The notes under the pieces: generated by a model | Told to the model about the DNA's origin: nothing | The model's database searches: none | Seen by the model: the letters and a program-made list of their open reading frames with translations, nothing else | Shown here: positions 28,270 through 37,922 of the stretch, piece by piece | Layout: each line of letters begins with the position of its first letter | Position numbering within the stretch: the stretch's first letter is position 1 | Source: Rhodanobacter_A agri | GTDB lineage: Bacteria > Pseudomonadota > Gammaproteobacteria > Xanthomonadales > Rhodanobacteraceae | DNA length: 64,000 nt | Direction: 5' to 3' | NCBI RefSeq assembly: GCF_044904705.1 | Contig: NZ_JADIKL010000008.1 | Location: 62,001-126,000, forward strand | Program-made: the position numbers and the translations under genes

Positions 28270-29196
28270 ATGCCGGGACTTTCTAGGGTGGGTACGTTGA
28301 AGCTTGCGATAGTCCTTGGTCTGGTCCTGGCTTGGCCTCTTGCGACGGCTTCGGCATCGAACAGCCCGCCGGGAGCGTTGCAGTCTTGTCCGGCAAGCCG
28401 CGTCAGAACGGCGACTTCGCTGGCGGACGCTGCCAAGGTGATCGCTTGCGATACGTCCAATCAACGACTGCTGATCGTCAGCGATTATCACGGAAGCAAC
28501 GAAATTCCCGATTTCGTGGCGAAGCTGCTGACCGATGCCTCGGCCCTGCGACCTGTCAGGCTCGGCCTAGAAATGGAAGTGTTCGAACAGAAGCCCATCC
28601 AGGCCTACATGGCCTCGCATGGCACAGAGGCTGATCGTGCTGCGCTTTTGCATGACGGGTTCTGGTCCATGGGGCAAGGACGCACCAGCCAGGCCGTCGT
28701 ACGCCTTATCGAACAGGCACGGAAGCTGCGCGAACAAGGGCGTGATGTGGATGTGTTCACGACAGTTCCGGAGCACCCAAGCGGCACTGCCATCAGTCAG
28801 GCGGGTGGCGACAATGCCTATCGCAGCGAAGCGATGGCGCAGGCCATCCACAGCCAGCTGCAGCAGGGAGCGGCACGCCAGTTGGTCATTGCCTTCATGG
28901 GCTCTGCGCATAGCGCCTACACGGGCCCCGACCGTGGCAAGGACGCCACGGTGACCGATCGTCTGTTGGCGGATTCTCCCTACCTCGTGAACATCGGCCT
29001 GCATGGTGGTTCGGCATGGGGTTGCCAGGCGCACGGCTGTAGCCCGCATGCGCTGCAGTCCGAGGCCGTGCACTCCGGCGATCCGGGAGTGCTTGATAAA
29101 TCGCCCATACGGCCTGGTGAACCGGTGCAGGTCACACTGCAGCTTCCGCCCTTGACGCCATCGCCGCCGGCGAAAGAGATGAAGCCGAAGTCCTGA
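28270..29196 (+). CDS. Secreted protein of unknown function, possibly ChaN/erythromycin-esterase-like
   Basis: A 308-residue protein with a signal peptide (KLAIVLGLVLAWPLATASAS). The segments LLIVSDYHGSNEIPDFVAKL, RLGLEMEVFEQKPIQAYM and YRSEAMAQAI followed by LVIAFMGSAHSAY recall the spacing in ChaN/EreA-like proteins, in which such residues line a pocket. The match is loose. The tail is Pro/Lys-rich. The start at 28270 has GGAGG just upstream. Its codons are less GC-biased than those of its neighbours, a hint of later acquisition. It stands alone between two minus-strand genes. Confidence 0.5.
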   Translation: MPGLSRVGTLKLAIVLGLVLAWPLATASASNSPPGALQSCPASRVRTATSLADAAKVIACDTSNQRLLIVSDYHGSNEIPDFVAKLLTDASALRPVRLGLEMEVFEQKPIQAYMASHGTEADRAALLHDGFWSMGQGRTSQAVVRLIEQARKLREQGRDVDVFTTVPEHPSGTAISQAGGDNAYRSEAMAQAIHSQLQQGAARQLVIAFMGSAHSAYTGPDRGKDATVTDRLLADSPYLVNIGLHGGSAWGCQAHGCSPHALQSEAVHSGDPGVLDKSPIRPGEPVQVTLQLPPLTPSPPAKEMKPKS

Positions 29197-29226
29197 CCAG
29201 GATGGCGGTCGGCTTCCCGCAGCCGT

Positions 29227-31314
29227 TTACCGCACCGTGGCGCCCGGCTTGGCGCCCTGGTCGGCGTCGAGCAGGAACAGGTCGCCGCCGCCATCGCCGG
29301 CGGAGAGGATCATGCCCTCGGAGAGGCCGAAGCGCATCTTGCGCGGGGCGAGGTTGGCGATGAACACCACATTGCGGCCGACCAGCTTGTCCGGTTCGCC
29401 GTAGGCGGCGCGGATGCCGGAGAAGATCTGGCGCTTGCCCAACGCACCGGCATCCAGCTCGAAGCGCAGCAGCTTGTCCGAGCCGTCCACGAACTCGCAG
29501 GCCAGCACCTTGCCCACGCGCAGGTCGAGCTTGGCGAAATCGTCGATGGCGATAGTGGCCGGTGCGTCGGTGGGAGCGGCAACGGGCTTGGCGGTATCGT
29601 TCATGGGTTTCTTCTTGACTTGTTCCTGGGCGGGCGCGGGTGCGCCCAGCGATTCCTTCGAGGCCTCGACCATCGCTTCGATGCGCTTGGGGTCGAGGCG
29701 CGCGAGCAGCGGTTCGAAGGCATTGACGGTGTGGCCGTGCAGCGCGTCGCGCGCGTCGGCGAAGCCGGCGATGGGCGCGGCGAGGAACTGCTCGGCGGCG
29801 GCCACGGTGGCGGGCAGGATGGGCTTCAGCAGGCCGGCGAGCAGGCGGAACGCGGCCAGCGCGAAGGAGCACACTTGCGCGAGTTCGGTGCGGCGCGCTT
29901 CGTCCTTCGCCATCGTCCACGGCGCCTTCTCGGCGATGTGGCTGTTGACCATGTCGGCCATCAGCACGAAGCGGCGGGTGAGCTCGGCGAACTCGCCTTC
30001 CTCGTACAGCGCCTCGATGCCTTCGTAGCGTGCGAGCAGGCTCTGCCACAGCGCGGCATGCTCCGCGTCGAACGCATCCGCCAGCTTGCCGCCGGAGAAT
30101 TTGTGCACGAAGCCCGCGGTACGGCTGGCGATGTTCACCCACTTGCCGACCAGGTGCGAGTTGACGCGCTCCTCGAAGGCCTTGAGGTCGAGATCCACAT
30201 CCACCGGCGTGTCGTTGAGCAGGCTGGCGAAGTAGTAGCGCAGGTACTCGGGATTGAGCCCGCTGTCGAGATAGGTGCGCGCCTGGATGAAGGTGCCGCG
30301 CGACTTGGACATCTTCGCGCCGTTCACCGTGAGATAGCCGTTGACGTGCAGCGCGGTGGGCACGCGCATCTGCGCGCCGTGCAGCATTGCCGGCCAGAAC
30401 AGGCCGTGGAAGTTGATGATGTCCTTGCCGATGAAGTGGTGCATCTCGGCGGTGCTTTCGGCGCCGAGGAAATCGTCGAACTTCAGGCCGGTGCGCTCGC
30501 ACAGCGCCTTGAAGCTGGCGAGGTAGCCCACCGGCGCGTCCAGCCACACGTAGAAGAACTTGCCCGGCGCGTCCGGGATCGGGAAGCCGAAGTAGGGCGC
30601 ATCGCGCGAGATGTCCCAGTCCTTCAGTCCGCCGTCCAGCCATTCGCGCAGCTTGGCGGCCACACCGCTGTTCGCCACCGGCTTGCCGCCGGTGTACTTG
30701 CCGGCGAACCAGTCGCGTAGCAACTGCTCGAACTTGGACAGTTCGAAGAAGTAGTGCTCCGAATCCTTCAGTACCGGCGTGGCGCCGGAAACCACCGAAT
30801 AGGGGTTGATCAGATCGGTGGGCGCGTAGGTCGCGCCGCAGTTCTCGCAGTTGTCGCCGTACTGGTCGGGCGTGCCGCACTTCGGGCAGGTGCCCTTGAT
30901 GTAGCGGTCCGGCAGGAACATCTGCTTCTCGGGGTCGTACAGCTGCTGGATGCTGCGCTTGGCGATATAGCCAGCGTCGTGCAGGCGCGTGTAGATCAGC
31001 CCGGCCAGCTCGCGGTTCTCGTCCGAGTGGGTGGTGTGATAGTGGTCGTAGCTGAAGTGGAAGTCCGCGAAATCGGCCTCGTGGCTGGCGCGGATCCCGG
31101 CGATGAACGCCTCCGGCGTCGTGCCGGCCTTCTCGGCGGCCAGCATGATCGGCGTGCCGTGCGCGTCGTCCGCCGCCACGAAATGCACCTCGTTGCCCAT
31201 CATGCGCTGCGCCCGCGCCCAGATATCGGTCTGGATGTAGCCCAGCATGTGGCCCAGGTGCAGATGGCCGTTGGCATAGGGCAGGGCGTGGGTGACGAGC
31301 AGGCGGCGACTCAT
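29227..31314 (-). CDS. metG: Methionyl-tRNA synthetase
   Basis: A 695-residue class I aminoacyl-tRNA synthetase, cytoplasmic. The HIGH signature is YANGHLHLGHM, the zinc knuckle is CPKCGTPDQYGDNCENCG, the KMSKS loop is GAKMSKSRGTF, and a C-terminal EMAP/Trbp111-like tRNA-binding domain (IDDFAKLDLRVGKV onward) is fused as in dimeric bacterial MetG. The start MSRRLLVTHALPYANG at 31314 is chosen as the family start; the frame stays open for 61 codons upstream. Confidence 0.98.
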   Translation of the reverse strand: MSRRLLVTHALPYANGHLHLGHMLGYIQTDIWARAQRMMGNEVHFVAADDAHGTPIMLAAEKAGTTPEAFIAGIRASHEADFADFHFSYDHYHTTHSDENRELAGLIYTRLHDAGYIAKRSIQQLYDPEKQMFLPDRYIKGTCPKCGTPDQYGDNCENCGATYAPTDLINPYSVVSGATPVLKDSEHYFFELSKFEQLLRDWFAGKYTGGKPVANSGVAAKLREWLDGGLKDWDISRDAPYFGFPIPDAPGKFFYVWLDAPVGYLASFKALCERTGLKFDDFLGAESTAEMHHFIGKDIINFHGLFWPAMLHGAQMRVPTALHVNGYLTVNGAKMSKSRGTFIQARTYLDSGLNPEYLRYYFASLLNDTPVDVDLDLKAFEERVNSHLVGKWVNIASRTAGFVHKFSGGKLADAFDAEHAALWQSLLARYEGIEALYEEGEFAELTRRFVLMADMVNSHIAEKAPWTMAKDEARRTELAQVCSFALAAFRLLAGLLKPILPATVAAAEQFLAAPIAGFADARDALHGHTVNAFEPLLARLDPKRIEAMVEASKESLGAPAPAQEQVKKKPMNDTAKPVAAPTDAPATIAIDDFAKLDLRVGKVLACEFVDGSDKLLRFELDAGALGKRQIFSGIRAAYGEPDKLVGRNVVFIANLAPRKMRFGLSEGMILSAGDGGGDLFLLDADQGAKPGATVR

Positions 31315-31463
31315 GGTGGGCAGGCACTCCGTTGGACTGCGCATTATGGCATGGCTACATGGCATGGCCGTCCGCAGCGTGGCGCAAGATGTCCCATTAT
31401 CTGATTGCGTGATTGTGCATGATTGTGTATGTTTTTGCGTATTGAATCCGATGGGATGGTGCG

Positions 31464-32615
31464 GTGTCTGCGAGCAGTACGGCGGCGAATCGCGCATTCG
31501 CGTCCGCGGGGCGCGCCACGCGGCTGGTGTTCCTGGTCGCCGGCATCGGCATGGCGGCGTGGGCGCCGATGGTGCCGTACGCCAAGGCGCGGCTGGGGCT
31601 GGACGACGCCACGCTGGGCCTGGTGCTGCTGGCTTTCGGCGGCGGCTCGATGGTTTCGATGCCGTTGGTGGGCTTCCTCACCCACCGTTTTGGCAGCCGC
31701 AAAGTGATCGTCGTCGGTGGTGCGCTGACCTGCCTGGCCTTGCCGCTGCTGGCGCTGGCTCCCGACGCGTGGACGCTGGCGCTGGTCCTGCTGTATTTCG
31801 GTGCGGCGCTGGGCGCGCTGGATGTGGCGATGAATGCGCATGCGGTGGAAGTGGAACGGCGCGCCGCGCAACCGTTGATGTCCGGGTTCCACGGTCTGTT
31901 CAGCATCGGCGGCCTGGCTGGCGCGGCGGGCATGAGCCTGCTGCTGGCGGCGGGGCTGCCGCTGGCACTCGCGTCCGGCACGATTGCCTTGCTGCTGTTG
32001 GCGCTGGTGCTGGCGCAGTGGCCCAGTCTGCTGGACGAGGTGGCCGAGGCGGAACGCCGGCCGCCGTTCCGGATGCCGGGCGGCGTGGTGTTGCTGCTGG
32101 GCGTGCTGTGCTTCATCAGCTTCCTGGCCGAGGGTTCGATGCTGGACTGGAGCGCGCTGCTGCTGCGCGATTTCCATGGGTTCCCAAGCGCGTCGGCAGG
32201 CATCGGCTACGCGGTGTTCTCGGTGGCGATGGCGCTGGGCCGCCTGACCGGCGATCGTGTGGTGGCGCGTTTCGGCCCGGTGCCCACCGTGCGCTTCGGT
32301 GCCTGCGTGGCCGCGGCCGGGTTCATGCTGGCCGCGCTGTCGGCGTGGTCATGGGGGGCGCTGACGGGCTTCGTGCTGGTGGGACTGGGCGCGGCGAATA
32401 TCGTTCCCGTGATGTTCGGCGCGGCGGGCCGCTTGCCGGGCAGCTCGCCCGGCATCGCCCTCGCCACGGTGACCACGCTGGGTTACCTCGGCCTGCTCTG
32501 CGGGCCTGCGCTGGTCGGCTTCGTGGCGCATGCCAGCAGCTTGCCGCTGGCGCTGGCAGGGGTGGGCGCGATGCTGCTCCTGACCGCTGCTTTGGCGAAA
32601 CTGGTGCGGCCATGA
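31464..32615 (+). CDS. MFS transporter (YbjJ-like)
   Basis: A 383-residue inner-membrane transporter with 12 hydrophobic segments. It starts from GTG at 31464. AAWAPMVPYAKARLGLDDATLG near the start and MPLVGFLTHRFGSRKVIVVGG (the loop 2-3 motif) fit the YbjJ/FucP-like branch. It overlaps a HAD phosphatase by 4 bp, the same pairing as ybjJ-ybjI in E. coli (recalled). With the DeoR regulator and beta-galactosidase downstream, a sugar or glycoside is the likely substrate. Confidence 0.85.
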   Translation: MSASSTAANRAFASAGRATRLVFLVAGIGMAAWAPMVPYAKARLGLDDATLGLVLLAFGGGSMVSMPLVGFLTHRFGSRKVIVVGGALTCLALPLLALAPDAWTLALVLLYFGAALGALDVAMNAHAVEVERRAAQPLMSGFHGLFSIGGLAGAAGMSLLLAAGLPLALASGTIALLLLALVLAQWPSLLDEVAEAERRPPFRMPGGVVLLLGVLCFISFLAEGSMLDWSALLLRDFHGFPSASAGIGYAVFSVAMALGRLTGDRVVARFGPVPTVRFGACVAAAGFMLAALSAWSWGALTGFVLVGLGAANIVPVMFGAAGRLPGSSPGIALATVTTLGYLGLLCGPALVGFVAHASSLPLALAGVGAMLLLTAALAKLVRP

Positions 32616-33241
32616 GCGCGGTGCGTTTCGATGCAGTGGTGTTCGACCTCGGCGGCGTGCTGGTGGACTGGAACCCGCGCTATCTCTATCGCCAGCTGTT
32701 CGACGACGAGGCGGCGATGGAGCGTTTCCTGGCCGAGGTGTGCACCCCGCACTGGAACGAGCGACAGGACGCAGGGCGCCCCTGGGGCGAGGCTATCGCC
32801 GAACTCAGCGCGGCGCATCCGCGGCATGCCGCGCTGATCGCTGCCTACCGCGAGCGGTGGGACGACATGTTGCGCGGGCCGATCCCAGGCAGCGTGGCGA
32901 TTCTCGATGAGCTGCGCGCTCGCTCGGTGCCGCTGTACGCGCTGACCAACTGGTCACAGGAAACCTTTCCGCTGGCGCGCCGGATTTTCCGTTTCATGGA
33001 TGCGTTCCGCGGCATCGTGGTGTCGGGGGAGGAGCGGCTGATCAAGCCGGATCCGGCGATCTTCCAGTTGCTGATGTCGCGCCATGGCCTGGATGCCGCG
33101 CGCACGGTGTATATCGACGACGTATTGCGCAATGTCGAGGCTGCGGCGCGGCAGGGCATGCATGCGCTGCACTTCCGCGACCCAGCCGCGCTGCGCGACG
33201 AACTGTGCCGTGCCGGCCTGCTGGGGGTGGCGCATGGCTAG
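32612..33241 (+). CDS. HAD-superfamily hydrolase (YihX/haloacid dehalogenase-like)
   Basis: A 209-residue HAD phosphatase. Motif I is VFDLGGVLVDWN, with an alpha-helical cap after it; motif II is LTNWSQ; motif III is KPDPAIFQ; motif IV is YIDDVLRNVEAA. The layout is that of YihX (glucose-1-phosphate phosphatase) and 2-haloacid dehalogenases. Sugar-phosphate hydrolysis would fit the neighbouring transporter and DeoR gene. It overlaps the MFS gene by 4 bp and the regulator by 8 bp. Confidence 0.88.
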   Translation: MSAVRFDAVVFDLGGVLVDWNPRYLYRQLFDDEAAMERFLAEVCTPHWNERQDAGRPWGEAIAELSAAHPRHAALIAAYRERWDDMLRGPIPGSVAILDELRARSVPLYALTNWSQETFPLARRIFRFMDAFRGIVVSGEERLIKPDPAIFQLLMSRHGLDAARTVYIDDVLRNVEAAARQGMHALHFRDPAALRDELCRAGLLGVAHG

Positions 33242-34031
33242 GCGCGCGCCGACGGCGGAGATGCTGCCGCAGGAGCGCCAGCAGCGCATCCTGCAGCGCC
33301 TGCGCAGCCATGGGCGCGTGGTGGCGGCCGAACTGGCGGCGGAGTTCGCGGTGACCGAAGACTCGCTGCGCCGCGACTTGCGCGAACTGGCCGCGCAAGG
33401 CCTGTGCCGGCGCGTCTACGGCGGCGCGCTGCCGGCGTCGGCGCCAGCGACGCCGTTGCGCCAGCGCCGTGCCGAGCATGCCGGCCGCAAGCTGGCGCTG
33501 GCGCGCAAGGCGGTGGCGCTGGTGTGCGAGGGGCAGGTGCTGCTGATCGACGCCGGTTCCACCAATGCCGCCATCGCCGCCGCGCTGCCGGAGCGAATGG
33601 GGCTGACCGTGGTCACCAACGCGCCGGACATCGCGCTGGCGCTGTATGAGCGCGAAGGTTTCGAGATCCTGTTGCTGGGCGGCCGCATCGACCAGCGCAT
33701 CGGCGGCGCAGTGGGGGCGCAGACCCTGCAGGAGTTGCGGCGCATCCGTGCCGACCTGTGCTTCCCCGGCGCCTGCGCCATCGACGCGGACAGCGGCTTG
33801 TGGGGCTTCGACAGCGAAGAGTCGCTGCTCAAGCGGGCGATGGTCGAAGCCAGCGCCGAGACCGTGGTGGTCGCCACCGACGACAAGCTGGGCGCGCGCG
33901 CCACGCATCGCATCGTGCCGGTGGATGCGGTGCGCCACCTCGTGGTGGAGCGCTCCGCGACACGCGCCGCGCGCAGCGCCTTCACGGCGCACGGCGTGCT
34001 GGTGCATCGCGCGGAGCCAATGGACGTCTGA
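33234..34031 (+). CDS. DeoR/GlpR-family transcriptional regulator
   Basis: A 265-residue repressor-type protein. The N-terminal helix-turn-helix (RQQRILQRLRSHGRVVAAEL and then EDSLRRDLRELAAQGL) is the DeoR signature. The sensor domain (about 80-240) contains LLIDAGSTNAAIAAAL, where sugar phosphates bind, and LLLGGRID. It starts inside the HAD gene (8-bp overlap) with GGGGGTG upstream. It probably responds to a phosphosugar acted on by the HAD enzyme and controls this cluster. Confidence 0.93.
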   Translation: MARRAPTAEMLPQERQQRILQRLRSHGRVVAAELAAEFAVTEDSLRRDLRELAAQGLCRRVYGGALPASAPATPLRQRRAEHAGRKLALARKAVALVCEGQVLLIDAGSTNAAIAAALPERMGLTVVTNAPDIALALYEREGFEILLLGGRIDQRIGGAVGAQTLQELRRIRADLCFPGACAIDADSGLWGFDSEESLLKRAMVEASAETVVVATDDKLGARATHRIVPVDAVRHLVVERSATRAARSAFTAHGVLVHRAEPMDV

Positions 34032-34115
34032 ACGGCGTCACGGCCGGTCGCGCGCGGTGTTGGAAACCGGCGCCGCAGCGTGTAGTTTCCACGGACTGCC
34101 CGCTGCCCGGATCCG

Positions 34116-36662
34116 ATGTCCATGGTTGATACCACGCGCCGCACCTTCCTTCTCTCCAGCGTCGGATTGGCAGGTTCCTGCCTCTTGCCGCGTGCCTTGT
34201 GGGCGGCTGGCATCGGCGGCGGGCCTGGCGGAAAAGCGAGTTTGCCCATGCGGCATGGCGAGTCGCCGGTGGCGCCGCGCGAGCAATGGCTGCTCGATTT
34301 CGACTGGCGCTTCGCCTTCGGCAACGGCAGCGATCCGGCCAAGGATTTCGGCTACGGATTCGGCCAGGGTGATTTTTCCAAGACCGGCGACTTCAAGCTC
34401 GCCACCGCCGAGTTCAACGACGCCGGCTGGCGCGCGCTGGATCTTCCGCACGACTGGGCGGTGGAACTGCCGGCCGTCCATGACGACAGCGGCGACGACG
34501 ACACCCGGCTGACCTCGCACGGCTACAAGCCGCTGGGGCGCCGTTTTCCGACGACCAGCGTGGGCTGGTACCGGCGCACGTTCGAGCTTCCGGAAAGCGA
34601 TCGCGGCCGTCGCATCTGGATCGAGTTCGATGGCGCGATGCGCGATGTCGTGCTGTTCGTCAACGGTTGCTTCATCGGCCAGCATGACGACGGCTACACG
34701 CCGTTCCGCTTCGACCTCACCGATTTCCTCAACTACGGCGGCAAGAACGTCATCGCGTTGCGCGTCGACGCCAGTTTCGGCGACGGCTGGTTCTACGAGG
34801 GCGCGGGCATCTACCGCCATGTCTGGCTGACCAAGATGGATCCCGTGCATCTCGGCCGCTGGGAGAGCGTGGTGCGCTCGACCGTCGAAGGCCAGGCGGC
34901 CGCCCTGGCCCTGGCCACGCGGATCGAGAACGAAAGCGGGCACGCCGTGCATGCCTCGCTCGAATGGAGCATCACCGATGCCTCCGGCCGCGTGGTGGCG
35001 CATGCGACGACACCTGCGCAGGCGATTGCACCCAACGCGTCGGCGGACTGCCAGGCGACTGCCCGCATCGATGCGCCCAAGCTCTGGTCGCCCGACGAAC
35101 CCCATCTCTATACGGCGCTGGTCAAGGTGGTCGTCGATGGCGCGGTGCGCGATGCCGAGCAGTTCCCGTTCGGCGTGCGTACGGCGGCGTTCGATCCCGA
35201 GCGCGGCTTCTTCCTCAACGGCAAGCCGCTGAAGATCCAGGGCACCTGCAACCACCAGGACCACGCAGGCGTGGGCGCGGCCCTGCCGGACCGGCTGCAA
35301 TCCTTCCGCGTGGAGGTGCTGCAGGGCATGGGATGCAATGCCGTGCGCACCTCGCACAACATGCCAACGCCCGAATGGGTCGAAGCCTGCGATCGCATGG
35401 GCATGATGATGATGTGCGAGACGCGGCACATGAGCTCCAGCCCCAGCGGCATGCAGCAGCTCGATGTCATGGTGAAGCGCTACCGCAACTCGCCCTCGAT
35501 CATCCTGTGGTCGATCGGCAACGAGGAGTGGCGGCTGCAGAAAGGCGCGCTGGAGCACCAGGGCGAACGCATCGGCGCGGCGATGGTCGCGCGCTGCCAC
35601 GAACTCGACCCCACCCGCGTCGTGTCGGCGGCGGTGAATGGCGACAACGAGCAGGGCGTGTCGGACGCGCTGGACGTCATCGGCTTCAACTACAACCTGA
35701 AGTACCCGGACGCGTTCCACCGGGAGCACCCGACGCGCGCGGTGTACGGATCGGAAACCTCCAGCGCCATCGCCACACGCGGCGAATACGTGACCGATCC
35801 CAAGAAAAACACGGTCAACAGCTACGACGGTGTGGTGCCGTGGGGCGAAACGCCGGAGCAATGGTGGAGCTTCTATGGCACGCGCGACTGGCTGGCGGGC
35901 GGATTCGCCTGGACCGGCTTCGACTACCGCGGCGAGCCGACCCCGTACGGCTGGCCTTCGGTGAACTCGCAGTTCGGCATCGTCGACCTGTGCGGTTTCC
36001 CCAAGGATTATTACTACTACTACAAGGCCTGGTGGACGAAAGCACCCAGCCTGCACGTGTTCCCGCACTGGAACTGGGCGGGCAAGGAAGGCCAGGAAAT
36101 CCCGGTGTGGGTCTACACCAACCTCGACGAAGTCGAGCTGCTGCTCAACGGCAAGAGCCTGGGCATCCAGAAAGTACCGCGCCTCGGCCACGTGCAGTGG
36201 AAAGTCACCTATGCCCCTGGCGTAATCGAAGCGCGTGGCCGCAGGGACGGCCAGGTCGTGCTGGTCGAACGCCGCGAAACCACCGGCACGGCGCGCAAGC
36301 TGCGACTCGCCGCCGATCGTTCGGAGATCAGCGCCGACGGGCAGGACGTAGCCATGATCACAGTCGACGTGCTCGACGGACACGGCCGCCCGGTGCCCAC
36401 GGCGAACCACAAGCTTGCTTTCCGCATCACTGGCGCGGGCAAGCTGATCGGCGTCGGCAATGGCGACCCCAATTGCCTTGAAAGCGACAAGGAGCCGAAG
36501 CGGTCGCTGTTCAACGGCCTGGCGCAGCTCATCGTCCAGTCGACCGACAGCACCGGAACGATCCACATCGAGGCGCTGGAAGAGGGGGCGGAGCAGTCGT
36601 TGACGCCGGCCTCGGTGACCGTCACGACCAGGAAGGCGGCGGCGCGGCTGGTTGTTGCGTAG
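34116..36662 (+). CDS. Tat-exported glycoside hydrolase family 2 (beta-galactosidase-like)
   Basis: An 848-residue secreted glycosidase. The N-terminus TTRRTFLLSSVG is a twin-arginine signal, so it is probably exported folded. Then come a jelly-roll sugar-binding domain (about 50-230, LPHDWAVELP), an immunoglobulin-like domain, a TIM barrel with acid/base E470 in WSIGNEEW and nucleophile E547 in YGSETSSA, and C-terminal DUF4982- and Big-like domains (VWVYTNLDEVELLLNGKSLG). Substrate could be a beta-galactoside or a plant polysaccharide side chain. It lies 84 bp after the DeoR gene. Its 3' end overlaps the convergent membrane gene by 41 bp. Confidence 0.92.
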   Translation: MSMVDTTRRTFLLSSVGLAGSCLLPRALWAAGIGGGPGGKASLPMRHGESPVAPREQWLLDFDWRFAFGNGSDPAKDFGYGFGQGDFSKTGDFKLATAEFNDAGWRALDLPHDWAVELPAVHDDSGDDDTRLTSHGYKPLGRRFPTTSVGWYRRTFELPESDRGRRIWIEFDGAMRDVVLFVNGCFIGQHDDGYTPFRFDLTDFLNYGGKNVIALRVDASFGDGWFYEGAGIYRHVWLTKMDPVHLGRWESVVRSTVEGQAAALALATRIENESGHAVHASLEWSITDASGRVVAHATTPAQAIAPNASADCQATARIDAPKLWSPDEPHLYTALVKVVVDGAVRDAEQFPFGVRTAAFDPERGFFLNGKPLKIQGTCNHQDHAGVGAALPDRLQSFRVEVLQGMGCNAVRTSHNMPTPEWVEACDRMGMMMMCETRHMSSSPSGMQQLDVMVKRYRNSPSIILWSIGNEEWRLQKGALEHQGERIGAAMVARCHELDPTRVVSAAVNGDNEQGVSDALDVIGFNYNLKYPDAFHREHPTRAVYGSETSSAIATRGEYVTDPKKNTVNSYDGVVPWGETPEQWWSFYGTRDWLAGGFAWTGFDYRGEPTPYGWPSVNSQFGIVDLCGFPKDYYYYYKAWWTKAPSLHVFPHWNWAGKEGQEIPVWVYTNLDEVELLLNGKSLGIQKVPRLGHVQWKVTYAPGVIEARGRRDGQVVLVERRETTGTARKLRLAADRSEISADGQDVAMITVDVLDGHGRPVPTANHKLAFRITGAGKLIGVGNGDPNCLESDKEPKRSLFNGLAQLIVQSTDSTGTIHIEALEEGAEQSLTPASVTVTTRKAAARLVVA

Positions 36663-37191
36663 ACCCGTCATCGCGGCGTTTGCACCAGAACCAGATAGCC
36701 AAGGCCAACAATCCGACGGGTAGCCAGACCCAGAGCAATTCGGAGCCGATGACAGGCAAGCTGCGCGCGCTGAAAAAACGCGCGCCGATCGGCGAGACGT
36801 GAATCGGTTGCCACGGAAAAAACCAGCGATCGGTGCTCCATGGCCAGGCCAGTGCCACACCCTGGCCGCCATCGGTCAACATGTCCAGCAGCGGGTGTGA
36901 AAGCGCGGCAATGGCGACACACACGAAGGCGCGAACGGCGCGGGTATGCAGATGCCGGTGCCATAGCATTGCCAGCAACGCGACCACCAGCCCGAATGCC
37001 AGTGAATGCATGGCTCCGCGATGCCCGAACGCGGAGGCATATGGAATGTGAAAGCGGAAGCCGAGTACATCCGCATCCGGCAACATGGCTGCGATGGCAG
37101 CTGTCGCCAGCAGGCGTCGACTGATGCGCTTTTGGCCTAGCGCAGCACCCGTCAGCAGTGGAATGGCGGCATGGGTGAAGATGGTAGGCAT
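36622..37191 (-). CDS. YdjM-like membrane-bound metal-dependent hydrolase
   Basis: A 189-residue inner-membrane protein with about five hydrophobic segments. The start MPTIFTHAAIPLLTGAALG at 37191, HR-G-AMHSL, and SHPLLDMLTDGG carry the histidines and aspartates typical of the YdjM/DUF457 family, which resembles metal hydrolases. The E. coli relative YdjM is SOS-induced; no LexA box was recognised here. The hydrophilic C-tail (CKRRDDGSTQQPAAPPPS) overlaps the end of the convergent glycosidase gene. Confidence 0.85.
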   Translation of the reverse strand: MPTIFTHAAIPLLTGAALGQKRISRRLLATAAIAAMLPDADVLGFRFHIPYASAFGHRGAMHSLAFGLVVALLAMLWHRHLHTRAVRAFVCVAIAALSHPLLDMLTDGGQGVALAWPWSTDRWFFPWQPIHVSPIGARFFSARSLPVIGSELLWVWLPVGLLALAIWFWCKRRDDGSTQQPAAPPPSWS

Positions 37192-37304
37192 GGCGGGAGC
37201 CGTCAGCATGCCGCCGATGGCGTGGTGTTGCATGTCGCGATGATGGCTTCGATATGGCCGTCTACGGAAGCCGGCGCTGCACGATCGCCACCATGCGGCC
37301 GCGC

Positions 37305-37769
37305 TTACTGCCGTTGCCAGGTCTGGCTGCGACCTAGCAGGGCGAAGCCGATATAGCCGTGCACGTCGAGCTTCTGCCCGCCATCCTCCAGCGTCAGCTT
37401 CACCTTGTAGATCTTGCCGTTCTTCGGGTCGAGGATCTTGCCGCCGTCCCAGATGTCGCCGTCCTTGCTGACCCCCCACATGATGGTCATGCCTTCGATG
37501 GGCTGGTCCTTGCGCTCGCCGTCGCACTGCGTGCACTTGGGGTGTTCGCCGTCGCGGGCGACGTCCGCCGGGTTGCGGTTCAGCAGTTGCATCACCTTGC
37601 CCTGCAGCTCGCCATTGGTCTCGCTGATCTGGATGATGGACTTCACCTTGCCGGTCACGTCGTCCACCTGCTTCCAGGTGCCGACCGGCGTGACCGTATC
37701 CGCGGCGGATGCGGCGCCGGCGCCCAGCAGCAGGCCGAAGGCCAGGGCGAGACGAACTGCTTGCTTCAT
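37305..37769 (-). CDS. Secreted DUF2147-family protein
   Basis: A 154-residue exported protein. The signal peptide KQAVRLALAFGLLLGAGAAS is cleaved near AAD. The body reads VGTWKQVDDVTGKVKSIIQI, then GKILDPKNGKIYKVKLTLED and LDVHGYIGFALLGRSQTW, the DUF2147 pattern of a small beta-barrel. C-x2-C (CTQC) may bind metal or form a disulfide. Function unknown. The start at 37769 has GGAG 8 nt upstream. Confidence 0.9.
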   Translation of the reverse strand: MKQAVRLALAFGLLLGAGAASAADTVTPVGTWKQVDDVTGKVKSIIQISETNGELQGKVMQLLNRNPADVARDGEHPKCTQCDGERKDQPIEGMTIMWGVSKDGDIWDGGKILDPKNGKIYKVKLTLEDGGQKLDVHGYIGFALLGRSQTWQRQ

Positions 37770-37922
37770 GGTGTTGCTCCCCGTACGAACCAGTATGGTT
37801 GGAGCCTGCCGATGCCCGGCAGGGCCGTCAAGCTGCATCGCGCCATGCTGATCCGCGTCAGTGCGCCACGGCCGCGGCTGGCATAATGTGCCGTCCCCAT
37901 TCGCAATAAAGCCCGATCTGAC

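Noticed and set aside
36622..36662. Frameshift or misassembly where the GH2 and YdjM-like genes overlap by 41 bp
   Set aside because: Both proteins have complete domains before the overlap, and only their hydrophilic tails are shared, which is tolerable for convergent genes.
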